Source: Bacteroidota bacterium (GTDB taxonomy: Bacteria; Bacteroidota; Bacteroidia; Flavobacteriales_D; Crocinitomicaceae). From it: 61,964 bases of DNA. Position numbers and translations under genes: made by a program. The DNA lies in the NCBI GenBank assembly GCA_016866255.1, contig VGMY01000012.1:1-61964 (forward strand), given 5' to 3'. The notes under the pieces were generated by a model. It had not been told where the DNA came from. It saw only the letters and a list, made by a program, of their open reading frames with translations, and did not search any database. The first letter of the stretch is position 1; each line of letters begins with the position of its first letter. Below are positions 47,623 through 57,238 of this stretch, piece after piece.

Positions 47623-47630
47623 CAAAAATA
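47623..47630 (-). promoter_or_regulatory. Candidate -7 promoter box for the PKD-protein gene
   Basis: TATTTTTG on the minus strand is an exact TAnnTTTG match ending 7 bases before the ATG at 47616. If real, the transcript starts at or near the start codon, or translation begins at the ATG at 47607. No -33 TTG is evident. Confidence 0.35.
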
Positions 47631-47671
47631 ATTGAAAAGTTGCATCTAGAAGCTTGTTATTAATAAATTAT

Positions 47672-50281
47672 CTATCGAATTAAATTTACAAAACCATAAA
47701 ACTGATTCCACTGACTGTCCTCTTGACCTCCATACCGGACAACATACGTATATACACCAACAGGGCATTCGATCCCAGGTGTCAAAGACCCATCCCATCC
47801 ATAACCTACATCATAGCTTTCAAAAACGATTTCGCCCCAGCGGTTATAAATGGCTAACCAATAATTCTCGGGCGTGAAACCTGGAGAAAAAACCGGATAA
47901 AAAGTTGCGTTTTCCTCTTCTCCGTCTGGAGTGAACGAATTGGGAATGTATAGCGAAACAGTGTTGGTTATTTCCACCGTACGTTCAACGGTTAAACTGC
48001 AGCCCAACATATTGAGTGTTGTCAATTCAACGGTGTAAATTCCTTCAACCATGGGTAAATCCCATGAAAACTCCGAAGAATTGTTGACAAAACTTTCTCC
48101 ATTGATAACCCAATGATAGGTTTGATTGGGATTGACATTGTTGGTAACAATAACAGTTGGGTCACTAATTTCTATTTGCAACGGTTCAATCGCAAAATTT
48201 GGTGGAACCAACGGTTCTACGGTAACCTGTCCAACTATCGGAAGAGAAGCGCACCCCGATGCATCAATACCAATGACCGAATATGAAGCACTGCTCGTAG
48301 GACAAACGGTATTTTGCACGCCAAAAGTTAGGGCGTCTTGCCAAATATAATGTTGAGCTCCGTTGGCATACAAGGATACACATTCTCCCGAACAAATTGA
48401 GGTATCAATGGAGGTTATGATCGGAATGGGATCGACTTGTAAAGTTAAAATCAACAGCGAGTCGCACCCATTAACGTTCTGTAAAAGTTGGGAATACACT
48501 CCGGTACTGGACAATGCTTGACCATTAAAGACGATTGCGGAGTCGGAGCAAATTTGGGCGCTTAATTGGGTTGTATCGGGTTGAAAAATAACCACATTGA
48601 CACTATCTGTAAATGTACACCCGTTTCCATCCACAACACTCACAGCAACAATTCCTGCATTCTGAATCCAATCCACAACGCCCTGGTTACCGTTGGACCA
48701 CGTGTAACTTTGGTAATTTAAAGAAGCCGTAAGTAGTGAGGAATCCCCCAAACAATGAAATAGATCTGAACCCAGGCTGAAAGTATCTGGGACCATCGAT
48801 ACAACGATTGAATCGCGAGCAATGCCGCACCCGCTTGGGACATCTAACCAGTACGTTCCTGGAACCGTTACCGCTAAACTACCTCCCGATGAGCCATTGC
48901 TCCAGGTATAGGACGCGTAGATACTATCGGGCTGCAGGGTCACTGACGAACCCGGACACATAAGTGTATCTGGCCCTAAATTTACGCCCCCCGAAGGCCC
49001 AGGTGGCAAATAATTGGGTTGTAAAATACCGCTGGCACCGGGTTGAGCCCCGTGCGGAGTGCCTGCACAGGCCGGACCATTATGCAAAACAGAACCGGAT
49101 TGTCCCCCACTTAACAAGGGATTCACATTGGCAGGCAAAGCCCCTTGTTGAAAAACGATTGCACCACCGCCGCCGCCCCCACCGGGCCCGTGACAGGCAG
49201 AAGACCAAAGTGTGCTAAAAATATTTCCCCCATTCCCTCCCTGAACGTCCACTGAAAGGGGCGTGACCACGCTCTGTGTGAGCAAATAAACACAGCCCCC
49301 TGCACCGCCACCGCCGGCTCCTTCTGAATCTGTGTTTCCGGCAACGTTGGCACCGGACGCAACTATTTGCGCATTATTGCCCTGAATGGATGGCGCTATC
49401 AAAAATACAATTCCTCCACCCCTAGAGCCGTTAGTAACCGTTAAACCATTGTCGCGATACCCGCCACCGCCACCGCCGCCCAAAAAGGCCCTGTAATTTG
49501 AATAGTTCAAGGCATAACCTCCCATACCGAATGAAGCGTTGAGGGTACACCAACCAAAAAACTCATTTCCACCGCGTCCTCCGAAGCCGCCATTACTTCC
49601 TCCTCCAGCCCCCGGATTACCGGAGTTCGAACCGCCCCCGCCACTGGCCAGAGGTGCTCGATTGCCATCCATATTGAACGGGGCTGTTGCGATTCCTTCG
49701 CCTTTTTTACCTGCAACATTTCCTGAATTGGCGTAGTTCACATCTCCACAAGCAAAAAAATTACTAGTCCATGTTCCACCGGCAAAACCCTGTCCTCCCA
49801 CATCGATGTTCGCGTTAAAGGCAATATTGGAAGTTGCTTCAATGGCTACAACTCCTCCCACTGTTCCATTCCATGTTTGAGCAGTAATGGTATTCACGAT
49901 GGTTGCTTGATTGTAAACAGGAACCTTGATTAACTGCACCAAAGCGCTAATCGTAAATGACTTGCACAAATGTTGAACAAATGTTATGGTGTTGCCATTG
50001 ATGGAAGCAATGTTGGTAAACTCAAAGTTTCCTGCATCTCCGTAATTCTGAATCTGACCAAAATTAGCGTTGTTGGTTGCTGAAATGGTTGCCCCTTTCA
50101 TTTGTATCAATAAAACCCGGTCGCCCACCGAAAAACCTTGAGTGGAGACTACATTAACACTGTTTACATTTACGGCTGTTACGGCCACATACTGATTAAC
50201 AACGCCGCTAATCTGTTGGGCAAGCGAACTTTCTCCTGCTAGTAGCAGTCCAGCTAACCCTATGATTTTTAACGCCTTCAA
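47672..50281 (-). CDS. Gly-rich T9SS type B surface protein
   Basis: This 869-residue protein has a signal peptide (MKALKIIGLAGLLLAGESSLAQ) from a TTG start; no ATG is nearby. Residues about 20-150 are beta-rich (VNVVSTQGFSVGDRVLLIQM). Residues about 165-400 are extremely Gly-rich with Asn and Ser (LASGGGGSNSGNPGAGGGS; GPGGGGGGGAIVFQQG). Ig-like repeats follow, with SLGSDLFHCLGDSSLLTA-type openings, and the tail is a type B T9SS domain (IPNSFTPDGEEENATFYPVF, IYNRWGEIVFESYDVG, CPVGVYTYVV). It should be surface-exposed. It is 55 bases upstream of the PKD gene on the same strand; the two may be cotranscribed. Confidence 0.88.
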   Translation of the reverse strand: MKALKIIGLAGLLLAGESSLAQQISGVVNQYVAVTAVNVNSVNVVSTQGFSVGDRVLLIQMKGATISATNNANFGQIQNYGDAGNFEFTNIASINGNTITFVQHLCKSFTISALVQLIKVPVYNQATIVNTITAQTWNGTVGGVVAIEATSNIAFNANIDVGGQGFAGGTWTSNFFACGDVNYANSGNVAGKKGEGIATAPFNMDGNRAPLASGGGGSNSGNPGAGGGSNGGFGGRGGNEFFGWCTLNASFGMGGYALNYSNYRAFLGGGGGGGYRDNGLTVTNGSRGGGIVFLIAPSIQGNNAQIVASGANVAGNTDSEGAGGGGAGGCVYLLTQSVVTPLSVDVQGGNGGNIFSTLWSSACHGPGGGGGGGAIVFQQGALPANVNPLLSGGQSGSVLHNGPACAGTPHGAQPGASGILQPNYLPPGPSGGVNLGPDTLMCPGSSVTLQPDSIYASYTWSNGSSGGSLAVTVPGTYWLDVPSGCGIARDSIVVSMVPDTFSLGSDLFHCLGDSSLLTASLNYQSYTWSNGNQGVVDWIQNAGIVAVSVVDGNGCTFTDSVNVVIFQPDTTQLSAQICSDSAIVFNGQALSSTGVYSQLLQNVNGCDSLLILTLQVDPIPIITSIDTSICSGECVSLYANGAQHYIWQDALTFGVQNTVCPTSSASYSVIGIDASGCASLPIVGQVTVEPLVPPNFAIEPLQIEISDPTVIVTNNVNPNQTYHWVINGESFVNNSSEFSWDLPMVEGIYTVELTTLNMLGCSLTVERTVEITNTVSLYIPNSFTPDGEEENATFYPVFSPGFTPENYWLAIYNRWGEIVFESYDVGYGWDGSLTPGIECPVGVYTYVVRYGGQEDSQWNQFYGFVNLIR

Positions 50282-50341
50282 TTACGCCTGCACGACTAAG
50301 TTACTTTAAAGATGGAGAATAATAGTTTATGGTTGCCTACA

Positions 50342-52996
50342 TTACTTCAAAATCGAGCTAAACCAACTTCGGTGTTCCGATGGATTTAAGCCTCTACGTT
50401 CGCAAACTGATTGAAACTGATCGGACAAAATACCGGTAATCCCAAAATATTTTGCTTCCGGGTGAGCAAAATACCAACCTGACACAGACGAAGCAGGATT
50501 CATCGCAAGGCTTTCGGTTAAGGAAACCCCCAAAATTTTTGTGGCATTCAGCAAGGAGAATATCCCCAACTTTTCGAAATGATCAGGGCATGCAGGGTAT
50601 CCTGGGGCGGGACGAATTCCACGATAACGCTCCGCAATTAAATCTTCGTTGGATAAAGGTTCTTGCTCGTACCCCCAGTAATCTTGCCGAACGCGTTCGT
50701 GCAACCATTCGGCCATTGCCTCGGCAATGCGATCGGCAACAGCCTTGAGTAAAATACTGGTATAGTCATCGTTTTCACCTTCAAACTGTTGACAAAGTTC
50801 CCTAACATCTCCTGCAGTAACCACAAAACAACCCAAAAAATCCTTTACCCCAGAGTCCTTTGGGGCAATGAAATCGCTGAGGCACAGATTTGGCTGGCCT
50901 TCCACTTTCTGAGTTTGCTGACGAAGTCCTACTTGCCGATGAAGCACATGATTTTTTTTAGGGTCAAGAATGTAGATGTCATCTCCCTCAGAATGAGCAG
51001 GAAAAATCCCCAAAACATACCGCGGTGAGAACCAGCCCTTTTGCTGACCTTCGTGCAAGCACATTTGAGCATCTTCGAACAATTTTCTTGCCTCCAATCC
51101 TACTATTTTGTCCTGCAAAATATCGGGAAATTTACCGTGGAGGTCCCAACTACGAAAAAATGGCGACCAATCGATATAGGGTATTATTTCCGATAAACAT
51201 GCTACCTTACCGCTGAATATCCCAAGCTTCTTTGGTTCCGTCACCTTTAGGTCATCAAAGGGCAATTTCAACCTATTACGTCGTGCTGAATCCAAGGAAA
51301 TAAGGCGCTTTGCAGCTGCATGTTGTTCGTGATGATCGCGTACCCTTTCGTATTCTGCCTGAATCTCCCGGTGATAACGTATCTTATCCCGCCCCATTAT
51401 TTTCTCTGCCACCGTAACAGCCCTCGATGCATCCGGGACATAAATCACTGGCCCATTATAACTTGGTGCAATTTTAACGGCTGTATGAACCTTTGAAGTT
51501 GTTGCTCCACCGATGAGCAAGGGTATCTTTAAATTTTGTTCCTCTAAAGCAGAGGCGACCTTCACCATTTCATCCAAAGAGGGGGTTATTAAACCACTTA
51601 ACCCGATAATATCGCATCCCTCTAAAGCTGCTTTTTGAACAATTTCATTTCCGGGAACCATTACCCCCATGTCAATAATTTCATAATTATTGCACGCAAG
51701 AACGACTCCCACAATGTTTTTGCCGATATCGTGAACGTCTCCTTTCACGGTAGCCATGAGTATTTTTCCTGCTTTTTGAATTTCCCCTTGACTATCCGCT
51801 TCGATATAGGGCTGAAGAAAGGCCACTGCCTTTTTCATTACACGAGCAGATTTAACGACTTGTGGGAGAAACATTTTCCCTTCCCCAAACAAATCCCCAA
51901 CTACATTCATCCCAGCCATTAAAGGGCCTTCAATGATTTCTAAGGGTCTCTCGTACAAGGGTAAACACGCTGCGATATCCTCTTCAATGTATTTGTCAAT
52001 TCCTTTAATCAACGAATGTTCAATTCGCCGAACTAAGTCATAGCCACGCCAACTTTCCTCCGTAGCGACCTCTTTCTCACCTTGCTGAACAGTATCTGCC
52101 AAAGCTAAAAGGCGCTCCGTGGCATCTGCTCTGCGATTGAAAAATACATCTTCAATGTGTTCTAAAAGGGCAGGCTCTATGTCGGTGTAAACCGCCAGCA
52201 TTGTCGGATTTACGATGCCCATATCCATGCCGTTTTGAATGGCATGGTAGAGAAAAACCGCATGCATCGCTTCTCGAACGGCATGGTTGCCGCGGAAAGA
52301 AAAAGAAACATTCGAAACTCCTCCACTTACATGACAGCCAGGAAGATTTTCGGTAATCCAAGCGGTTGCCCGAAAAAAATCGAGGGCATTTAGGGCATGT
52401 TCGTCCATTCCCGTTGCAACGGGAAAAATGTTGGGATCGAATATGATATCGTTGGGATGAACCCCTGCGTTATCAACTAAAAGGCGATAGGAGCGAGAAC
52501 ATATTTCTATCCTGCGTTCATAAGTGTCTGCCTGCCCCATCTCATCAAAAGCCATCACAACCATCGCAGCTCCCATGCTTTTGATGTATTTAGCTTGTTG
52601 AAGAAATACCTCTTCTCCTTCCTTCAGAGAAATGGAATTCACCACACCTTTTCCTTGCAAACATTTCAAGCCTGCTTGAATAATTTCCCATTTTGAACTG
52701 TCGATCATGATGGGAATTTTGGCAATTTCCGGCTCGGATGCAATGAGGTTCATGAAGGTTACCATCGCGGTTTTTCCATCGATCATGGCCTCATCCATAT
52801 TGACATCCAAAATTTGTGCACCTCCCTCTACTTGCTCACGAGCAACGGCAAGCGCCTCATCGAATCGGTCCTCGCGAATTAACCGCAAAAAAGCCTTAGA
52901 ACCCGTAACGTTGGTCCGCTCTCCAACGTTCACAAAGTTGGTTTGTTTGTTGGCCACCAAGGGCTCGAGTCCCGATAAACGCAATATTCTATCCAT
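50342..52996 (-). CDS. metH: Cobalamin-dependent methionine synthase, folate/B12/activation part
   Basis: This gene encodes 884 residues from the ATG at 52996, which overlaps the upstream stop as TGATG; a GTG 12 bases earlier is the alternative. Domains in order: pterin-binding ([28 protein letters not shown]), B12 cap, B12-binding with the axial-ligand motif [14 protein letters not shown] and [14 protein letters not shown], and the SAM-dependent activation domain with [17 protein letters not shown]. It moves methyl from methyl-tetrahydrofolate via cobalamin to homocysteine. The homocysteine domain is encoded by the gene just upstream, a split arrangement known in Bacteroidota. Confidence 0.95.
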   Translation of the reverse strand: MDRILRLSGLEPLVANKQTNFVNVGERTNVTGSKAFLRLIREDRFDEALAVAREQVEGGAQILDVNMDEAMIDGKTAMVTFMNLIASEPEIAKIPIMIDSSKWEIIQAGLKCLQGKGVVNSISLKEGEEVFLQQAKYIKSMGAAMVVMAFDEMGQADTYERRIEICSRSYRLLVDNAGVHPNDIIFDPNIFPVATGMDEHALNALDFFRATAWITENLPGCHVSGGVSNVSFSFRGNHAVREAMHAVFLYHAIQNGMDMGIVNPTMLAVYTDIEPALLEHIEDVFFNRRADATERLLALADTVQQGEKEVATEESWRGYDLVRRIEHSLIKGIDKYIEEDIAACLPLYERPLEIIEGPLMAGMNVVGDLFGEGKMFLPQVVKSARVMKKAVAFLQPYIEADSQGEIQKAGKILMATVKGDVHDIGKNIVGVVLACNNYEIIDMGVMVPGNEIVQKAALEGCDIIGLSGLITPSLDEMVKVASALEEQNLKIPLLIGGATTSKVHTAVKIAPSYNGPVIYVPDASRAVTVAEKIMGRDKIRYHREIQAEYERVRDHHEQHAAAKRLISLDSARRNRLKLPFDDLKVTEPKKLGIFSGKVACLSEIIPYIDWSPFFRSWDLHGKFPDILQDKIVGLEARKLFEDAQMCLHEGQQKGWFSPRYVLGIFPAHSEGDDIYILDPKKNHVLHRQVGLRQQTQKVEGQPNLCLSDFIAPKDSGVKDFLGCFVVTAGDVRELCQQFEGENDDYTSILLKAVADRIAEAMAEWLHERVRQDYWGYEQEPLSNEDLIAERYRGIRPAPGYPACPDHFEKLGIFSLLNATKILGVSLTESLAMNPASSVSGWYFAHPEAKYFGITGILSDQFQSVCERRGLNPSEHRSWFSSILK

Positions 52997-53976
52997 CAAT
53001 TCTTCCACTTTCTAGGCTCATATTGCCTCGCTAGCTCAGCAATAACACGAATGTGCTCAGGAGTTGTACCGCAGCATCCGCCTATGATGTTCACGAGTTT
53101 CTTTTCAAAAAAAGAAACCATTTTATCCCGCATGCATTGGGCACTTTCATCGTATTTTCCAAAAGCGTTCGGCAAGCCTGCATTCGGGTGTGCACTTACA
53201 GCAAAAGGCGCTCTTTCGGCCAGAATTTTCAGATAGGGCTCCATCATTTCTGAACCCAAAGCACAATTTAATCCAATACTAAGCAATGGTATATGTTCTA
53301 AAGAAATCATAAAGGCCTCGGGAGTTTGACCCGATAACGTTCTTCCACTCAAATCCGTAATTGTCCCTGAAACCATAATAGGTAAGGTAATATTGCGCTC
53401 ATTAAACACCTGTTCGGCAGCGAAAAGCGCCGCCTTTGCATTTAGGGTATCAAAGACGGTTTCTATGAGCAGAATATCGACCCCGCCATCGATCAACGCG
53501 TTAATTTGCTCAGTATAGGCCTGGGATAAATCATCAAAAGTCACGGCCCGAAAACCGGGGTTATTCACATCCGGAGAAATCGAAGCGGTGCGGTTAGTAG
53601 GCCCTATTGATCCGGCTACAAAACACGTGCGGCCGGAAAACGAACTGACCGCTTCTTTTGCTAAACGAGCACCTTCAAAGTTAATGCCGTATACGGCATC
53701 CTCCAAATGATAATCTGCTTGCGCAATGCTGGTTCCAGAAAACGTATTGGTTTCAATAATGTCGGCACCCGCCTCAAGGTAAGCCTTGTGGATTTCTAAA
53801 ATAATATCAGGGCGGGTTATGTTCAATAAATCGTTGTTCCCTTGCAAGAAACCTTTGCGATCTTTGAACACTTCTCCGCGAAAATCCTCCTCAACTAAAT
53901 GATAGCGCTGTATCATAGTACCCATTGCGCCATCCAAAATCAAAATGCGATCTTGGAGTAAACTCGTTATTTCCAT
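52996..53976 (-). CDS. metH: Methionine synthase homocysteine-binding subunit (split MetH N-terminus)
   Basis: This 326-residue protein corresponds to the first domain of MetH. It has [35 protein letters not shown] and [19 protein letters not shown]. The zinc-binding Cys residues are in [11 protein letters not shown] and [14 protein letters not shown]. It activates homocysteine for methyl transfer. A betaine- or methylmethionine-homocysteine enzyme is excluded by the overlap with the rest of MetH. A SAM-I riboswitch lies in the leader. Confidence 0.95.
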   Translation of the reverse strand: MEITSLLQDRILILDGAMGTMIQRYHLVEEDFRGEVFKDRKGFLQGNNDLLNITRPDIILEIHKAYLEAGADIIETNTFSGTSIAQADYHLEDAVYGINFEGARLAKEAVSSFSGRTCFVAGSIGPTNRTASISPDVNNPGFRAVTFDDLSQAYTEQINALIDGGVDILLIETVFDTLNAKAALFAAEQVFNERNITLPIMVSGTITDLSGRTLSGQTPEAFMISLEHIPLLSIGLNCALGSEMMEPYLKILAERAPFAVSAHPNAGLPNAFGKYDESAQCMRDKMVSFFEKKLVNIIGGCCGTTPEHIRVIAELARQYEPRKWKN

Positions 53977-54010
53977 GTTGTTTTTTAGGGAAGAAAAGGC
54001 GGCGCCTGAA

Positions 54011-54105
54011 CTTATCTTTTTCCTTTCGGAATAGGAATTGGCACCTTATTTTTCAACAGGTTGCCAAGGTATCATAGGGCCAGTCCCTCCACCTTTCTTC
54101 ATAAG
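54011..54105 (-). promoter_or_regulatory. SAM-I (S-box) riboswitch upstream of split metH
   Basis: Read on the minus strand, the closing stem CTTAT...ATAAG brackets a 95-nt element with the S-box core: GAAGAAAGGTGGAGGGACTG, GGCCCTATGATACCTTGGCA, then CAACC, GGTGCCAATTCC and a GGAAAAAGATAAG-like 3' side. These segments are in the canonical order, including the kink-turn and SAM-contact positions. It lies 34 bases before the metH N-terminal-subunit ATG, so binding of SAM should lower methionine synthesis. A short GC-rich hairpin (AGGC/GCCT, about 53995-54009) followed by TTTTCTT is the only terminator-like element; translational control is also possible. Confidence 0.92.
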
Positions 54106-54127
54106 TTAATACTGCAAAGAACTGCTG

Positions 54128-54135
54128 CAAAAATA
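54128..54135 (-). promoter_or_regulatory. Candidate -7 promoter box for the riboswitch-metH transcript
   Basis: TATTTTTG on the minus strand matches TAnnTTTG exactly and lies 22 bases before the first riboswitch base, so a transcript starting some 4-8 bases past it would include the whole aptamer. A clear -33 TTG is not seen. Confidence 0.5.
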
Positions 54136-54176
54136 GGAAGTTATTTCTAAATATGTAAGTTTCTTCAAAGTGTTTT

Positions 54177-54184
54177 TAATTTTG
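54177..54184 (+). promoter_or_regulatory. Candidate -7 promoter box for cotH
   Basis: TAATTTTG is an exact TAnnTTTG match ending 5 bases before the cotH ATG at 54190. Transcription would then start at or beside the start codon, suggesting a leaderless mRNA. It faces the metH promoter box about 40 bases away. Confidence 0.4.
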
Positions 54185-54189
54185 TAGTC

Positions 54190-55752
54190 ATGAAAACGCT
54201 GCTGATATTATTGATGGTATTTCCTTTAATTGCCTTCGGTCAAGTAACTCTAAGCAATTCAAATTTACCCATCGTTAAAATCGTTACGCCACCTGGGCAA
54301 CAAATTAATGATAATGCGAGGATTGTATGCGACATGGGAGTAATAGACAATCCAAATAATATTAACCTAATTAACGATCCATTTAATAATTACAATGGTA
54401 AAATTTCGATTGAAATTCGTGGCTCCACTTCGCAGCAATATCCCAAGAAAAGTTACGGATTTGAAACACAAACAACGTTGGGTACCAATAACAACGTTTC
54501 GTTGATGGGATTGCCCAAAGAGAACGATTGGATATTTTATGGTCCTTATCCGGATAAAACCCTATTAAGAAATGCCATGACGTATGAATTATCGCGGAAA
54601 ATGGGACATTATGCGTCTCGGTTTAGGTTTTGTGAATTGCTTATAAACAACCAATACCTGGGGGTTTACCTTCTTCTTGAGCGCATTAAAAGAGATAATG
54701 ATCGTGTGGATATCGCCCGCTTGGATCAAGACGACCTTGCGGGAGACTCGTTAACGGGGGGATATATCATTAAGGTAGATAAACTGACGGGGGAGACAGG
54801 AACCACTTGGAATTCAAATTTCAGCAATGAAGTGGTTTTCCAATTCCACGACCCAGAATCTGATGAACTTCAACCCGCACAAGTTACCTACCTTCAAAGT
54901 TATATTTCTGATTTCGAAAATGCCATTCAATCCAATCCCGAAATTAACTACCCCCAATGGATTGAGCCTATTTCATTTTATGACTTTTTTATTTTGCAAG
55001 AACTTGGTAGGACTGTTGACGGTTATCGTTCCAGCTCGTTCTTGTATAAAGACAAAAACTCAGGCGATTTTCAAGGACGCTTGGTTGCAGGGCCTATGTG
55101 GGATTTTAACCTATCGTATGGAAATGCCGATTACTGCGAAGCGTTTGAGACTACCGGTTGGCAGTACAACTTTGACCAAATTTGCAATTTTACGACCCAA
55201 ATTCCTTTTTGGTGGAAACGGTTACTCGATGCGCCAAGTTATCGCAACGGATTGCGTTGTCGTTGGAATGAATTGCGGGAAGGCCCTTTGCACACCGACT
55301 CCTTGCATCAGTGGATTGATTCCATGGCAAATCACCTCCAAAATGCTAGGGTTCGGAATTTTCAAAAATGGCCAATTATTGGGCAATATGTAAACTGGAA
55401 CGCTTTCGTTGGCACTACTTACCAAGAGGATATCAACTATATGAAAGATTATATCAGCCAGCGGGCGACCTGGTTGGATATTAATATCCCTGGAATGTGC
55501 AATGCGGGTTTACCAGAAACCCAAACAGACTTCGTCTTTCGTTGTTTTCCAAATCCTGCTCATGAATGGATACACCTAATAAGCGAGGTTGACAACGGTG
55601 TTTTTGGCATTTTGGATGCTGAAGGAAAAATGCTAAAATCCATGAATACACCACAGATGTGCTGGATTGGGGATTTAGCTCCAGGGATATATTTTATTGA
55701 GGGATCTTTTCCGAACGGCAGGAGGCAAAATCTACGTTTTTTTAAGCAGTGA
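54190..55752 (+). CDS. CotH kinase-family surface protein with T9SS type A sorting domain
   Basis: This 520-residue protein has a signal peptide (MKTLLILLMVFPLIAFGQ). The CotH-type region spans about 60-400: KISIEIRGSTSQQYPKKSYG, GLPKENDWIFYGPYPDKTL, LGVYLLLERIKRDNDRVDI, GGYIIKVDK and the metal-site motif AGPMWDFNLSYGNADYC. Family knowledge: CotH of Bacillus is an atypical protein kinase of spore coat; here the protein is exported, so it may phosphorylate or bind surface proteins. The last ~75 residues (FRCFPNPAHEWIHLIS to RRQNLRFFKQ) are a type A T9SS domain. It overlaps the DgkA-family gene as GTGA. Confidence 0.87.
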   Translation: MKTLLILLMVFPLIAFGQVTLSNSNLPIVKIVTPPGQQINDNARIVCDMGVIDNPNNINLINDPFNNYNGKISIEIRGSTSQQYPKKSYGFETQTTLGTNNNVSLMGLPKENDWIFYGPYPDKTLLRNAMTYELSRKMGHYASRFRFCELLINNQYLGVYLLLERIKRDNDRVDIARLDQDDLAGDSLTGGYIIKVDKLTGETGTTWNSNFSNEVVFQFHDPESDELQPAQVTYLQSYISDFENAIQSNPEINYPQWIEPISFYDFFILQELGRTVDGYRSSSFLYKDKNSGDFQGRLVAGPMWDFNLSYGNADYCEAFETTGWQYNFDQICNFTTQIPFWWKRLLDAPSYRNGLRCRWNELREGPLHTDSLHQWIDSMANHLQNARVRNFQKWPIIGQYVNWNAFVGTTYQEDINYMKDYISQRATWLDINIPGMCNAGLPETQTDFVFRCFPNPAHEWIHLISEVDNGVFGILDAEGKMLKSMNTPQMCWIGDLAPGIYFIEGSFPNGRRQNLRFFKQ

Positions 55753-56111
55753 AACGCTTCATTCAAAGTATTGGTAATGCCCTATCGGGCATACAGGCCG
55801 CATGGAAACAAGGAGGTAATTTTAAAATTCAAGTAGCCCTGGGTTTTATGGCTTTAGGCTTAGGAATATTATTAAAAATAAATGCTACCGAGTGGTTCGT
55901 CATTTTGTTATTTACCTCAGGAGTGCTCTCACTCGAAACGTTCAATAGCTCCCTAGAGGCTTTGTGCGATACGATAACCACGGAGCAAAATAAAGGCATA
56001 AAAACAACAAAAGATTTTGCGGCAGGTGCCGTGCTCTTGTTTTCAATCGGAGCGTTTATTGCGGGGCTCATCATTTTCATTCCAAAACTTTGGATCCTCT
56101 TTTTTCAATGA
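55749..56111 (+). CDS. Diacylglycerol/undecaprenol kinase family protein (DgkA-like)
   Basis: This 120-residue protein has three predicted helices and starts at GTG, overlapping the cotH stop. It opens RFIQSIGNALSGIQAAWKQ, followed by the signature LETFNSSLEALCDTIT and KTTKDFAAGAVLLFSIGAF. This fits the DgkA/undecaprenol kinase family, which phosphorylates membrane lipids for cell-wall or lipid recycling; which lipid is not decided by sequence. The usual Asp in the E-x-x-N-T-A-I-E-x-x-x-D signature is retained as Asp in ALCDT. Its 3' end overlaps dprA by 7 bases. Confidence 0.9.
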   Translation: MKRFIQSIGNALSGIQAAWKQGGNFKIQVALGFMALGLGILLKINATEWFVILLFTSGVLSLETFNSSLEALCDTITTEQNKGIKTTKDFAAGAVLLFSIGAFIAGLIIFIPKLWILFFQ

Positions 56112-57187
56112 ACCGCGTATTTATTACCCCCTAGACTCACAACGCTTCCCTTTAATTCGAGACCTAATAAGATGCCCATCAATTGAGAGGTAGGTTTACA
56201 ACATTGTTCGGCTAATTCATCCAAATACAAATGTTCATAGCCCTTTAGGACCTCCAAAACTTCCTTTTCCTCGATGGTAAATTCGGCCATTATTGCCCGT
56301 TGGGTGGTTTTATGCAAACCACCCCAGCCCATGATATTCAAAAAATCCTTAGCACCAGTAACTAGGTGCGCTTTTTGTTGGCGAATCAGGGCATTACATC
56401 CCGCAGAATGGCGTTGTTTTACAGAACCGGGAAAAGCAAATACATCGCGGTAATAATCGTTGCCTAATTCAGCCGTTATTAGCGATCCTCCTCGATCCTT
56501 ACTTTCCACTACAACGATAGCATCGCTAAGTCCTGCGATGATGCGATTGCGCACAGGAAAATTACCCCTTGTGGGTTTCGAAAAAAGAGAGTACTCACTG
56601 ACCATTGCCCCCTGATTTTCCAAAATGTTTTGCGCTAAAGACCAATTCTTGGTTGGAAAAACATCGTTCAAACCATGCCCTAGTACCGCCACGGTAGACA
56701 GCTTGCTTTTCAAACTTGCCTCATGTGCAAGTGCATCTATGCCTAGCGCAAGGCCAGAAACCACAACCGGTGTAGCACCCACCAAATCGGATATGAACTC
56801 TTTGACGATTTCTCTGCCATACTCTGTGCAGCTCCTTGTTCCAACCACTGCTACGAGCCTTCTTGCGTTCAAATCGGCAGGGCCCTTCTGATAAATCACA
56901 ATGGGTGCGTCCGGACATTGGCGTAGGCGTCGTGGATACCTTTCGTCCAAGAAAAAAAGAGGCGTGATGCCTTTTTTATCGCAAGCTTCCAATTCCTTTT
57001 CTGCCGAAATCAACGCACTCTGCCGATCCATCGTCGACAATTGACGTACAGTTAACCCAGTCAACCGTTGTAAATCGCTTAAAGATTCCTTAAAAAACGC
57101 CTCAGCAGTTGCTAACTTAGACAAAGCGGTATTAATTCTCACCGGTCCCATCCCCTTCAAAAAACTCAACGCAACCTTTTCCAACAT
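56105..57187 (-). CDS. dprA: DNA-processing protein DprA
   Basis: This 360-residue protein has an N-terminal helix-hairpin-helix/SAM-like part (about 1-80), then the Rossmann-like core: VAVVGTRSCTEYGREIV, VVVSGLALGIDALAHEASL, TVAVLGHGLNDVFPTKN, SGxP-type region FSKPTRGNFPVRNRIIAGL and VVVESKDRGGSLITAE. A C-terminal winged-helix domain (FTIEEKEVLEVLKGYEH) ends it. It loads RecA on incoming single-stranded DNA in transformation. It stands alone, convergent with the DgkA-like gene and divergent from the TonB receptor gene. Confidence 0.95.
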   Translation of the reverse strand: MLEKVALSFLKGMGPVRINTALSKLATAEAFFKESLSDLQRLTGLTVRQLSTMDRQSALISAEKELEACDKKGITPLFFLDERYPRRLRQCPDAPIVIYQKGPADLNARRLVAVVGTRSCTEYGREIVKEFISDLVGATPVVVSGLALGIDALAHEASLKSKLSTVAVLGHGLNDVFPTKNWSLAQNILENQGAMVSEYSLFSKPTRGNFPVRNRIIAGLSDAIVVVESKDRGGSLITAELGNDYYRDVFAFPGSVKQRHSAGCNALIRQQKAHLVTGAKDFLNIMGWGGLHKTTQRAIMAEFTIEEKEVLEVLKGYEHLYLDELAEQCCKPTSQLMGILLGLELKGSVVSLGGNKYAVH

Positions 57188-57238
57188 CTCAATAAAAATT
57201 TGTTACTATATTTAACCCAAATGAATTTAACAAAATAA

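Noticed and set aside
50342-53976. Two metH reading frames, which might be a frameshifted single gene.
   Set aside because: Each part has complete domains and proper ends, the junction is a one-base TGATG overlap, and split MetH is known in this phylum.
54827-55393. A 188-codon frame overlapping cotH in another frame of the same strand.
   Set aside because: Lies wholly inside a gene with a signal peptide, CotH motifs and a T9SS tail; no domain of its own.
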